Virus record (IMG/VR): IMGVR_UViG_3300045902_000078
Span: 1 to 25,481 of that record
DNA from: a virus
Direction: 5' to 3' (one strand)
Length of the DNA stretch: 25,481 bases
The position numbers and the translations under genes are program-made. The notes under the pieces are model-generated. The model did no database searches and was not told the origin of the DNA. It worked only from the letters and a program-made list of their open reading frames with translations. Shown one piece after another: positions 5,839 through 12,869 of this stretch (positions within the stretch are counted from its first letter, which is position 1; each line of letters opens with the position of its first letter).

Positions 5839-5966
5839 GCCATTCTGTTGAAGAAGCCCCGCTGGAGCTTGAGGTGGAAGAACCGAAATCCACCTTGGTG
5901 GAAGTGGACAGCCTGCGGGAGAAGCGGGTATTGGATACGATGCGACAATGGAGTATCAGGACTTGA
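5835..5966 (+). CDS. hypothetical acidic small protein (43 aa)
   Basis: This short frame starts at ATG 5835, overlapping the previous stop, and ends at 5966. The first 30 residues are Glu-rich (VEEAPLELEVEEPK) and the end is basic. It overlaps the start of the methyltransferase gene by 19 bases. The arrangement suggests it couples translation into the methyltransferase. It may also be a small partner or leader peptide. No family is recognised. Confidence 0.55.
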   Translation: MSHSVEEAPLELEVEEPKSTLVEVDSLREKRVLDTMRQWSIRT

Positions 5967-7135
5967 ACTGGCAATCTCCAAGACAGGCCCTCGATACGAC
6001 CCAGACCGGGCAGTTGAATCTGTTTGGTGGGCAACGTGAAAATACAGAATGCGATGAGTTTCTGACCGAACAGCTTATAACCTATATCGGAAACAAACGA
6101 CGCTTGCTGCCTCTTATCGAGATGGCGTTATCTAAGGCGCGAGATATCATTGGTTCGGACACGATTTCCTTTGCCGACGTTTTTGCTGGCACTGGCGTTG
6201 TGTCGCGCATGGCGCGTCGTTGGTCTCACGCGCTTTATGTGAATGACTTTGAGAAATATAGTGCATATTCAAATGCGGTATACCACACAAATCGATCAGA
6301 TGTTGATCTTGATGAGGTTGATGAGGCTAGGAAGGAAGTAAACTGGATCGCATCTCAGCGACCATATGCCGGGTTCATTACAGATTTGTATTCACCTGTT
6401 GATGAGAAAAACATAAGGAAATCTGACCGAGTTTTTTACACTCGCCGGAATGCAATGTTCATTGACACTGCCCGGCAGGAAATTGAGCGGCTTCCCAAAT
6501 CCTTGCGCCCCTTTCTCTTGGCACCGCTGATTCAGCGCGCGTCGGTACACGTCAATACTTCCGGTGTGTTCAAGGGGTTCTACAAGAACAGGAACGGGGT
6601 TGGTCAGTTTGGTGGAGAGATGAAGAACGCGCTTCAGCGGATTTGTGCCCCCATTGAGATACCTCTTCCGGTTCTGTCCAATTTTGCAGTCGATGCAACA
6701 GTCTCACAGATGGAGGCAGGTTCCTTCGTGGAAACCTTGCCACCAATAGATGTCGCATACTTTGACCCGCCTTATAACCAGCACCCATATGGGTCAAATT
6801 ACTTTATGCTGAATCTCATCCTCGACTATGTCCCGCCAAAGAACATCAGTCGTGTTTCTGGTATACCGAGTGGCTGGAATAGGTCAGACTATAATGTTCG
6901 CGGAAAATCGGCAGTAGCTCTTTCGTCAGTTATGAAAAAATGTCCCGCGCGGATTTTGATGGTGTCTTATAACTCGGAGGGATTTATTTCATTCGATGAA
7001 ATGATGGACTTGTTAGAAGACTTGGGGGCGGTAACTGTTCTTGATCAGGAATACAATACCTTTAGAGGTTGTCGAAACCTTGCTGGACGTTCTACCCACG
7101 TAACGGAGTTTCTTTTTGTTGTAAAGATAGCGTGA
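5948..7135 (+). CDS. D12-class N6-adenine DNA methyltransferase
   Basis: The 395-residue product has the order of alpha/D12-type adenine methyltransferases. Motif X is YIGNKRR (46-52), the SAM-binding motif I is FADVFAGTG (75-83), and the catalytic motif IV is DPPY (273-276). The long segment between motifs I and IV is the expected place for target recognition. It methylates adenine in a specific DNA sequence, which would protect phage DNA from restriction. No restriction endonuclease partner is beside it. The gene is visibly richer in A and T than its neighbours, suggesting separate acquisition. The start is the ATG at 5948, although no good ribosome binding site is seen. Confidence 0.85.
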   Translation: MEYQDLNWQSPRQALDTTQTGQLNLFGGQRENTECDEFLTEQLITYIGNKRRLLPLIEMALSKARDIIGSDTISFADVFAGTGVVSRMARRWSHALYVNDFEKYSAYSNAVYHTNRSDVDLDEVDEARKEVNWIASQRPYAGFITDLYSPVDEKNIRKSDRVFYTRRNAMFIDTARQEIERLPKSLRPFLLAPLIQRASVHVNTSGVFKGFYKNRNGVGQFGGEMKNALQRICAPIEIPLPVLSNFAVDATVSQMEAGSFVETLPPIDVAYFDPPYNQHPYGSNYFMLNLILDYVPPKNISRVSGIPSGWNRSDYNVRGKSAVALSSVMKKCPARILMVSYNSEGFISFDEMMDLLEDLGAVTVLDQEYNTFRGCRNLAGRSTHVTEFLFVVKIA

Positions 7136-7215
7136 CAGAAACGGATAGATGGGCTAAAGGTAATGTGGGTACGCGGCGCAAGCCTCAGTTCGCATGGCCT
7201 ACGAAAGGTCTCGCA

Positions 7216-7401
7216 ATGACCACCTCGAAAGACAGATGGAAGCCGGTCGTATTCTTCAGGAAGAATGATGTGATTATGCGTGTGCCGGTATTCGTCAAGG
7301 AAGAACCCGGCAATGTAGTGCGGGGTGAGGATATTGTCGTGAAGGACGAGTTCGTCGTCATCGGCAGGACCGCTCGCGTCGTCGGGCACGGGGGTCTCTG
7401 A
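7216..7401 (+). CDS. hypothetical small beta-rich protein (61 aa)
   Basis: The ATG at 7216 has GAAAGGT upstream. The 80 bases after the methyltransferase appear non-coding, and an in-frame upstream start at 7069 would overlap that gene with no site. The product has several predicted strands (VVFFRKNDVIMRVPVFV; DIVVKDEFVVIG). No family is recognised. The TGA stop overlaps the ATG of the next gene. Confidence 0.6.
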   Translation: MTTSKDRWKPVVFFRKNDVIMRVPVFVKEEPGNVVRGEDIVVKDEFVVIGRTARVVGHGGL

Positions 7402-7511
7402 TGCGGGAAGACATCCTTCATCTCCTGACGGCTGTTGACTTGGCGTACATCGTACTGGTATGGTGCATCGTCATGATTGCCTTCATCTTCGCCTGTTTGG
7501 AAAAGGAATGA
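7401..7511 (+). CDS. single-pass small membrane protein (36 aa)
   Basis: This frame starts at ATG 7401 through a TGATG overlap and ends with TGA at 7509-7511. The 36-residue product is mostly one hydrophobic helix (YIVLVWCIVMIAFIFACL, about residues 16-33) with a short polar N-terminus and a charged C-terminal LEKE. Small phage membrane proteins of this size can be holin-like, inhibitors or exclusion factors, but nothing here decides among them. Its final codons contain the AAAAGGA site of the next gene. Confidence 0.6.
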   Translation: MREDILHLLTAVDLAYIVLVWCIVMIAFIFACLEKE

Positions 7512-7512
7512 G

Positions 7513-7719
7513 ATGCCGTTTCTCTTCATGATACGCAGGGGCAAGGAAATGGGATGCGCCATTCACGGGCACATTCTGGTTTTTGCATCGGAAGAAACCG
7601 TTCCGCTGACGGACGATCCTATTTACAAGGAGAAGGTCTTGCGCTATTATAAATGCGCGAACTGCTCGCACGTTCACGAAGAAGAATCACTGACATTGAA
7701 GGATGAGTTCGTTGCATAG
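7513..7719 (+). CDS. hypothetical protein with a Cys pair (68 aa)
   Basis: The ATG at 7513 follows AAAAGGA. The product contains CANC at about residues 48-51 and His-rich positions (HVH near 53-55), a possible metal site with C15 and H18. It ends in TAG, and the frame after the TAG stays open for 12 more codons. The next gene starts inside its 3' end (7703). The function is unknown. Confidence 0.6.
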   Translation: MPFLFMIRRGKEMGCAIHGHILVFASEETVPLTDDPIYKEKVLRYYKCANCSHVHEEESLTLKDEFVA

Positions 7720-7909
7720 CCCGTGGAACAGTGGCCGTATATCGTCTCTGACGGATGAGGACGATGGCCGGAATGTCGAGATTTTAGTCACCGACGAACT
7801 GTACAGGCGGGGATTGATTGTGCGAGGCTTCGATGGCGTCTGGCGCATCGTGTTCGAGACCGGCAAGACGGTCGAACTCGCGTCCATCCCGAAGTGGAGA
7901 TTCGCTTGA
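7703..7909 (+). CDS. hypothetical protein (68 aa)
   Basis: The start is ATG 7703, inside the end of the previous gene, with GAAGGA close upstream. The product looks like a small strand-rich domain (VEILVTDELYRRGLIVRGFDG would be the core, residues 25-45). No family is recognised. The stop overlaps the start of the kinase-like gene. Confidence 0.55.
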   Translation: MSSLHSPWNSGRISSLTDEDDGRNVEILVTDELYRRGLIVRGFDGVWRIVFETGKTVELASIPKWRFA

Positions 7910-8337
7910 AAGTCTCCGGTCTCGGCGACCACGCCGCGTGGCAGTGTTGTTACATGATGTGCGGCGAACACATCGGTGGGGGCGTTTATCGGCAGGTATT
8001 CAGGAGCCGGTTGAACCCTGACGAAGTAATCAAGGTAGAGATGGAGGGTGGTTGTTTTTCCAACGTCCATGAATGGGAGGTGTGGCAACAGGTGCAGTTT
8101 GCGCCTGCGCTGGCCAAGTGGTTTGCCCCTTGCAAGTTCATCTCACCGGCTGGCTCCGTCATGATACAGGCCAGAACCACGCCATGTGCGAAGAAGGACT
8201 TGCCTGAAAAGGTGCCCGGATTTCTGACGGACCTGAAGGTTGAAAATTGGGGATGGCTCGGTGATCGAGTGGTGTGTCACGATTATGGCAACATCCTCAT
8301 CGGTGTGGACAAAAGATTGAAGAAAGTGAAATGGTGA
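7906..8337 (+). CDS. miniature protein-kinase-like protein
   Basis: The 143-residue product has the order of kinase-fold landmarks in very short form. GGGVYRQVF (24-32) resembles a glycine-rich loop and VIKVE (41-45) the ATP-binding lysine K43. A glutamate-bearing helix follows (EWEVW, near 56). DLKVEN (109-114) resembles the catalytic loop and HDYG (125-128) the metal-binding DFG segment. Complete kinases exceed 250 residues, so the C-lobe is trimmed and activity is uncertain. It could modify a host target, bind ATP as a pseudokinase, or serve another role. Start TTG 7906 is preferred because GGAGA lies five bases before it. GTG 7894 is the alternative. Confidence 0.55.
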   Translation: MKVSGLGDHAAWQCCYMMCGEHIGGGVYRQVFRSRLNPDEVIKVEMEGGCFSNVHEWEVWQQVQFAPALAKWFAPCKFISPAGSVMIQARTTPCAKKDLPEKVPGFLTDLKVENWGWLGDRVVCHDYGNILIGVDKRLKKVKW

Positions 8338-8528
8338 CTGGATTTGATTTCGCAAAGCGCCGTGCCGAACTGCAAGCGGCCATGGACCTGAACGCAATCA
8401 GGATGGGTGAGCTTGCGGCTGAAAACCGGGAGTATCAGCGGGAGTTTCGTCGAATGGAGTTGCACGAACGGCGGGAGCGTGATAGGGTCACGGGGAACCT
8501 CAACCCACCCGCCGGAGTGATTAAATGA
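8331..8528 (+). CDS. hypothetical coiled-coil-like protein (65 aa)
   Basis: The ATG at 8331 overlaps the previous stop. The product is a long, highly charged helix (residues about 8-50, rich in Arg, Glu and Leu) that could form a coiled coil. A flexible end follows. No family is recognised. The stop overlaps the next ATG as ATGA. Confidence 0.6.
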   Translation: MVTGFDFAKRRAELQAAMDLNAIRMGELAAENREYQREFRRMELHERRERDRVTGNLNPPAGVIK

Positions 8529-8710
8529 GGGCAGTCAAGGCACCTTTGTATGTTCGTCACCGGCCCAACCTCGGTCTCATCGTGATCAGTACCGATCCCG
8601 GCAACGGGAGAGGTGAACAGTCCCTTATCACTCTGACGCCTTCCGAGGCAGTGAACCTTGGCATGGTGCTTGCAGATATGGGGAAAGAACATGGAGGTGT
8701 AACAGCATGA
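8525..8710 (+). CDS. hypothetical protein (61 aa)
   Basis: It starts at ATG 8525 through ATGA with the previous gene and ends with ATGA into the exported protein gene. The first half is strand-rich (PLYVRHRPNLGLIVISTD) and the second half is a helix (TPSEAVNLGMVLADMGKE). No motif is recognised. Its position suggests a small cytosolic partner of the early operon. That is inference only. Confidence 0.6.
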   Translation: MRAVKAPLYVRHRPNLGLIVISTDPGNGRGEQSLITLTPSEAVNLGMVLADMGKEHGGVTA

Positions 8711-9099
8711 AACGACTCGTTCTCAGCCTGCTTATGGCGGCTGCATTCCTGACCGTTCCCGCCTTTGTCCATGGTCTCGTCCGGGCGGAAGATCCGCCGG
8801 TGCTGGCGGACAGCGACACCAGTTCCCTTGGCGTCGAGATGTTGCCGGAAGAAACCCCGTTCATGCTTCGTTGCACCAACGCAAAGGAGTTCGTGGCCGC
8901 GCTGAAGCGTTTCGGGGCCGAGGGCATGATTGTCGGGGAGGATATGCTTGACGGGTCGCTGCTGATGGTGTTCAGGTTCAAGGATGGATCCCTAAGTTTC
9001 GTCAGGTCGAACAGGAGGGGCACCAGCCTGTGCATCTTCGGTTCTGTCGCCAGACCCGACATCGACCTTGGCGTCGTCCTCGGTGGACGCACATACTAG
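8707..9099 (+). CDS. exported protein with Sec signal peptide
   Basis: The N-terminus has the three parts of a Sec signal peptide: MKR, then a hydrophobic stretch to about residue 20, then a likely cleavage near VRA at residues 25-27. The mature part of about 100 residues has two cysteines (56 and 109) that could form a disulfide in the periplasm. A helical segment (NAKEFVAALKRFG) is followed by strands. No lipobox is present. In phages, secreted proteins can block adsorption of other phages, inhibit enzymes or assist lysis. None can be assigned here. It starts by ATGA coupling and ends in TAG. Confidence 0.7.
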   Translation: MKRLVLSLLMAAAFLTVPAFVHGLVRAEDPPVLADSDTSSLGVEMLPEETPFMLRCTNAKEFVAALKRFGAEGMIVGEDMLDGSLLMVFRFKDGSLSFVRSNRRGTSLCIFGSVARPDIDLGVVLGGRTY

Positions 9100-9132
9100 C
9101 ATCGGCGCGTAGCCCGGAATTGGGAGATTATC

Positions 9133-9489
9133 ATGCCGGAAGAAGAGAAGAGCATCAGCACCTACGCCGCGTTCTGCCACGGCGATGACGCGACGGGCAC
9201 ATGGTTGTGGTGTCAGGTCAGCAGCAGTACTGACATTGAGAAGCCGTTCTATGCTTATGTCGAGAATGGCCGGTGGCAGTTGAAGTACGACTCCGTAGCC
9301 CGTATGATGACAGTGGTCGAAACGAAACAGATGATCCCCGGCATGCGTCTTGCAGGCATTGGCAAGGTGCCCAAGGCATGGCTTGAATCGGTACCCAGAA
9401 ACGAATGGCCCGGCAATAACATCATCAGGTCATTCCTGCGCACGGGTGAATATCGCTCGGTGGAGTATTTCGTTCATGACCGGCATTGA
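9133..9489 (+). CDS. hypothetical protein (118 aa)
   Basis: The ATG at 9133 follows GGGAGA. The preceding gene ends in TAG 33 bases upstream in the same frame, with no other stop between. Translation through that TAG would fuse the two proteins. The product is rich in aromatic residues and strands (GTWLWCQVSSS; EKPFYAYVENGRWQLKYDS). No domain is recognised. Confidence 0.65.
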   Translation: MPEEEKSISTYAAFCHGDDATGTWLWCQVSSSTDIEKPFYAYVENGRWQLKYDSVARMMTVVETKQMIPGMRLAGIGKVPKAWLESVPRNEWPGNNIIRSFLRTGEYRSVEYFVHDRH

Positions 9490-9577
9490 CTTACCGGCAC
9501 TGACTCCACTTATCAGGAATTGCGGAACTCCCGGTATTCATGATAGCCTTCGTGCCCGACGTGCTTGGAGGTGCATC

Positions 9578-9730
9578 ATGCCGAGGAAGAACAGGTCTCT
9601 TGATGTGTGGACCGCTTTGGCGAAAAGGCACTGGCGCGGCACGAAACCGAAAAGGGAAATCTTCCCCAAGGAAAAGTCACGGAGGGTCGAGCGTCGTGCC
9701 AAGAGCAAGACAGGAGTCGGGTGGGATTGA
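9578..9730 (+). CDS. small basic protein (50 aa)
   Basis: TTGGAGGT precedes ATG 9578 at good spacing. The 50-residue product is about one third Lys and Arg (RGTKPKREIFPKEKSRRVER), suggesting nucleic-acid binding. A longer in-frame start at 9476 is possible with GGTGGAG upstream, which would give 84 residues and overlap the previous gene by 14 bases. The 3' end overlaps the start of the metalloprotease-like gene. Confidence 0.6.
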   Translation: MPRKNRSLDVWTALAKRHWRGTKPKREIFPKEKSRRVERRAKSKTGVGWD

Positions 9731-10046
9731 CCTGCGCAAGCTGCCGTACATCTTCATTTACAAGCTGTGGCGAAGGAAGGCCCACGGTCTGGCCTGTCAC
9801 CCCCACTTTGCCGAGGTGACGCCGGTAGACCACCCCTTCATCGAGATCGACATCCGGTCGAAGGGAATGCGCAGGCTGGAACTCATAATCCACGAAAGCA
9901 TGCATCTGGCGGTGCCGGGGATGCCCGAGAGCGTCGTGGGATACACGGCCAAGTATATCGCCAAGGTGCTGTGGCACATGAACTACCGGAGCGACGATGA
10001 GTGGCAGAACGAGAATTATGCGGGCAAGCCGCCCGGTACGAAATGA
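9696..10046 (+). CDS. putative HExxH metalloprotease
   Basis: The product contains HESMH at residues 66-70, the zinc-binding and catalytic motif of many metalloproteases, inside a helix-like context (LELIIHESMHLAV). A conserved-looking GMPE follows (75-78), whose Glu could be a third ligand. At 116 residues it is near the size of compact phage HExxH proteins. Its substrate is unknown; phage or host protein processing is possible. Start GTG 9696 was chosen for the GGAGGG site ten bases upstream. An ATG at 9540 in the same frame would add a low-complexity extension overlapping the previous gene. Confidence 0.6.
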   Translation: MPRARQESGGIDLRKLPYIFIYKLWRRKAHGLACHPHFAEVTPVDHPFIEIDIRSKGMRRLELIIHESMHLAVPGMPESVVGYTAKYIAKVLWHMNYRSDDEWQNENYAGKPPGTK

Positions 10047-10057
10047 CATCCGGGGGA

Positions 10058-10086
10058 TTGACATGCGGTGAACGGGCGGGTTAATC
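10058..10086 (+). promoter_or_regulatory. promoter upstream of the packaging genes
   Basis: TTGACA (10058-10063) and TTAATC (10081-10086) are 17 bp apart, and the GGTTAAT motif of the left-end cluster overlaps the -10 box (10079-10085). It lies in the 194-base gap before the terminase gene. Confidence 0.45.
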
Positions 10087-10101
10087 TCCGCGCGTTGTCA
10101 T

Positions 10102-10141
10102 CGACCAACTCCTTCGGGGTTGTCGTCATAGGGTGAGCCGA
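10102..10141 (+). other. UUCG hairpin followed by a TAGGGTGAGCCGA element
   Basis: CAAC-T-CC and GGGTTG pair around a TTCG tetraloop (10106-10122), extended by CGA/TCG with a bulge. It is followed by TAGGGTGAGCCGA (10129-10141). The identical 13-mer recurs at 18142-18154 in the major capsid leader, so it is probably a shared leader or regulatory element. Confidence 0.45.
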
Positions 10142-10184
10142 ACGAACGACTCCCCGACTTTTTTCCTTCCCGGAGAAGTCAGGG

Positions 10185-10214
10185 TTGACAACATGGCATG
10201 TCATGGCCAATACT
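10185..10214 (+). promoter_or_regulatory. second promoter-like site before the terminase gene
   Basis: TTGACA (10185-10190) is followed after 17 or 18 bp by CAATAC or AATACT. The -10 match is modest. It would start transcription very close to the terminase ribosome binding site AAGGAG (10226-10231). Confidence 0.3.
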
Positions 10215-10240
10215 CCCGCATCAATAAGGAGTTATGACCG

Positions 10241-12808
10241 ATGACAGCCGACTCTGCCCCCTCTCATCTGGAAGAGCGCGAAGTATGCGTCTATGATGAC
10301 GGCAGCCGCGCCGTGTGGAGACTCATGCCCACCCCCGATGGCACGGGCATATGGAAGCCGTATCATCTCGATAAGGACGGGGCTGTTATCCGGGAGCCCG
10401 CATGGATGCCGCTTCCCGGCTCGCAGAACGATTTCCTTCGCTCCCCGGCATTCGAGACCCTGTATGAGGGGACTCGGGGGCCGGGAAAGAGAATAAAATC
10501 CTATGAATATGTTCTCACAGACAGCGGGTGGAAGCAGGTGAAGGATGTGGTGATGTCCGACAGGCTGGTAGCCCCCGACGGAACCTATACGGACATTCTC
10601 GGTATCTATCCGCATGAACCTCAACCCATCTACAGGGTCGAGTTCGAGGATGAATGCCATCTTGACGTAGGCCCGGAGCATCTGTGGTCTGTGCGCAGCG
10701 CCAAGAACTCATCGAGAGACGGCTGGCTGGTGCGCAGTACCGAAGAGCTTATCGAACTATTGAAACAGAGCGAGGGCAAGACCCGTTCCGCGAAGAATAG
10801 CTGGTACATTCCCACCATGTCGGCTGGCGCGCCGGGCAAGCCTTGGGATGGTCCCGACCCGTATGTCATTGGCCTTATGTTAGGTGACGGGACCATGGGG
10901 TCGGATAGAGTAACTTTGTACTCGGAAGACGAGTATATTCAAAAATACATGATGGAAGTCCATGGTTGGAGTTTTTTCAAGTATGAGGGTTTGTGTGGGC
11001 GTTTGGTGTGCCCTGAAGGGTTATCCAGACCATGGAGGAATATATTAGAAAAAAAGAAAGCTCTACACAAGGCCGTTCCCGAGGCTCTGCTTGACGCAGA
11101 CCCCGATACGCGGCTTGCGGTACTTCAGGGGTTGATGGACTCCGATGGCTCCGTCGATACCACCGGCCAGTGCCGGTTCGTTTCGCTATCCCATGATCTG
11201 GCGCATGATGTCCAGTACATCGTCCGTTCCCTTGGCGGCAAGGCTACCTGTTATTGGGAGGACAGACCATCTCTCAAGGGAGGGGTAGACGGCAGGTGGC
11301 GCGTCAATATTCAGCACTGTAACAAGTTCAATCCGTTTCGGCTTCCCCGAAAGGCCGGGCGTGTGAAGAAGATGAAAGGAGTCGACCGGCGTATCGAGAG
11401 CATCGTTCGGGTCGAGGACGCCCCCGCAGTCTGCTTTGAAGTGAGCCATCCGTCCCGTCTCTTTGTCTGCCAGCAGTTCATCGTGACTCATAACACCATG
11501 ACGCTGCTCATGGACTTTGCGTCCGATGTCGGCAAGGGATACGGCAAGGCTTGGCGCGGTATCCTGTTCCGCCGCACATATGGCGATCTCGATGACGTGG
11601 TGCGCAAGGTCGAAGAGGTCTATCCCAAGGTATTTCCCGGCTTCGCGTTCAAGAAGTCCAAGGCCGACTACGCTTGCGTGTGGCCGGACGGCGAGCAGCT
11701 ATTGCTACGGCACATGCTGGATGAGAACGACTACGAAGGATACCACGGGCACGAGTATCCGTGGATTGGATTTGAGGAGTTGACCCAGTGGGAGAATGAC
11801 AAGGCGTACAAGCTCATGTTCTCGTGCTGCCGCCCGACCGCTCCGGGTATCCCCTGCCGTGTTCGCGCCACGACCAATCCGTATGGGGTTGGGCATTCAT
11901 GGGTGAAGAAGCGTTTCAAGCTGCCGCACTTCCGTGGCAAGGTCATCAGGAACCCCGGTGAAGTTCCGCGCGTGGCTATCCACGGGAACCTGTCTGAGAA
12001 CTTCCTGTTGCTCCACACCGCGCCGAATTATCCTCAGCAGGTCATGCAGGCCGCAACCAACCCTGCACAGGCTGCCGCGTGGATACAGGGCTCATGGGAT
12101 GTGAACGCGGGCGGCATGGTCGATGACCTGTGGGATGCCACATACCATGTGCTGCCGGACTTTCCCGCCAAGGTCATTCCGAGGTCGTGGCGCATCACCC
12201 GCGCCTACGACCACGGCCAGTCTCACCCCTTCGCTGTGGGCTGGTGGCTGGAGTCTTCTGGTGAGCCTTTGAAGTGGAATGGTCAGGAGTACGGTCGCAT
12301 CCGTGGCGACCTCATCCTGTTCAACGAGTGGTATGGCACGACCGGCGAAGAGCAGACCGGCGTCCGCATGGAAGCTGGCAACATCGCTCAGGGTATCCTC
12401 GACCGTGAGGACGATATGGGTCTCAGGGGCCGGGTGTTGCCGGGTCCGGCTGATACGGAAATATGGTCCAAGGACTCTCGTGGAACCGGGCGCGCGCCGA
12501 TTGACGACATGATGGACAAGGGTGTCTACTGGGAACGTGCCGACAAGACACCGGGGTCGCGCAAGCGTGGCTGGCAGATGCTGCGGTCGCGTCTGACATA
12601 CGCTAGGCCGGAGAAAGACGGTACTCGTGAGAGGCCGGGTATGTTCGTCTGCGAGCGATGCAAATACTGGCTGACATATGTCCCGCCCATGCCGCGCGAC
12701 AGGGCAGACCCGGACGATGTGCCCGACAAGTATGAGGACCATCTGGCGGACATGACGCGCTACCGCCTGAACTGGGTTATTCCCGGAATGTGGCGGCGCA
12801 ATTTCTGA
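10241..12808 (+). CDS. terL: terminase large subunit precursor, intein-containing (TerL)
   Basis: The 855-residue precursor is a DNA-packaging ATPase and nuclease split by an intein at residues 84-418. After splicing a 520-residue TerL remains, a normal family size. The Walker A motif is rebuilt as GTRGPGK (77-83) plus T419. Walker B is WIGFEE (508-513). The nuclease part starts with RAYDHG (D657), followed by a PGPADTEIW segment and an EDHLADMTRY end, all typical of TerL nucleases. It cuts and drives DNA into the prohead with the portal. Start ATG 10241 lies nine bases after AAGGAG (10226-10231); the ATG at 10234 gives only a short frame. Unspliced protein would lack ATPase activity. Confidence 0.9.
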   Translation: MTADSAPSHLEEREVCVYDDGSRAVWRLMPTPDGTGIWKPYHLDKDGAVIREPAWMPLPGSQNDFLRSPAFETLYEGTRGPGKRIKSYEYVLTDSGWKQVKDVVMSDRLVAPDGTYTDILGIYPHEPQPIYRVEFEDECHLDVGPEHLWSVRSAKNSSRDGWLVRSTEELIELLKQSEGKTRSAKNSWYIPTMSAGAPGKPWDGPDPYVIGLMLGDGTMGSDRVTLYSEDEYIQKYMMEVHGWSFFKYEGLCGRLVCPEGLSRPWRNILEKKKALHKAVPEALLDADPDTRLAVLQGLMDSDGSVDTTGQCRFVSLSHDLAHDVQYIVRSLGGKATCYWEDRPSLKGGVDGRWRVNIQHCNKFNPFRLPRKAGRVKKMKGVDRRIESIVRVEDAPAVCFEVSHPSRLFVCQQFIVTHNTMTLLMDFASDVGKGYGKAWRGILFRRTYGDLDDVVRKVEEVYPKVFPGFAFKKSKADYACVWPDGEQLLLRHMLDENDYEGYHGHEYPWIGFEELTQWENDKAYKLMFSCCRPTAPGIPCRVRATTNPYGVGHSWVKKRFKLPHFRGKVIRNPGEVPRVAIHGNLSENFLLLHTAPNYPQQVMQAATNPAQAAAWIQGSWDVNAGGMVDDLWDATYHVLPDFPAKVIPRSWRITRAYDHGQSHPFAVGWWLESSGEPLKWNGQEYGRIRGDLILFNEWYGTTGEEQTGVRMEAGNIAQGILDREDDMGLRGRVLPGPADTEIWSKDSRGTGRAPIDDMMDKGVYWERADKTPGSRKRGWQMLRSRLTYARPEKDGTRERPGMFVCERCKYWLTYVPPMPRDRADPDDVPDKYEDHLADMTRYRLNWVIPGMWRRNF
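10490..11494 (+). mobile_element. class 3 (WCT) intein with LAGLIDADG endonuclease in TerL
   Basis: Residues 84-418 of TerL interrupt Walker A between K83 and T419. The end is VTHN before Thr, as in inteins. The first residue is Arg, not Cys or Ser, so standard class 1 splicing is impossible. Instead it has the Trp-Cys-Thr triad of class 3: HLW in block B (H147, W149), a block F Cys (C398) and T416 of THN. The centre has LAGLIDADG motifs IGLMLGDGT (210-218) and LQGLMDSDG (295-303). DNA around 10900-11070 is AT-richer than the flanks. The exact N-junction is inferred from rebuilding Walker A. Confidence 0.85.
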
Positions 12809-12869
12809 GGGACTTGAACCGGGGACGGGTGAGTGGTAAACATGCCAGAATGTAGACGGGAGATTGACC

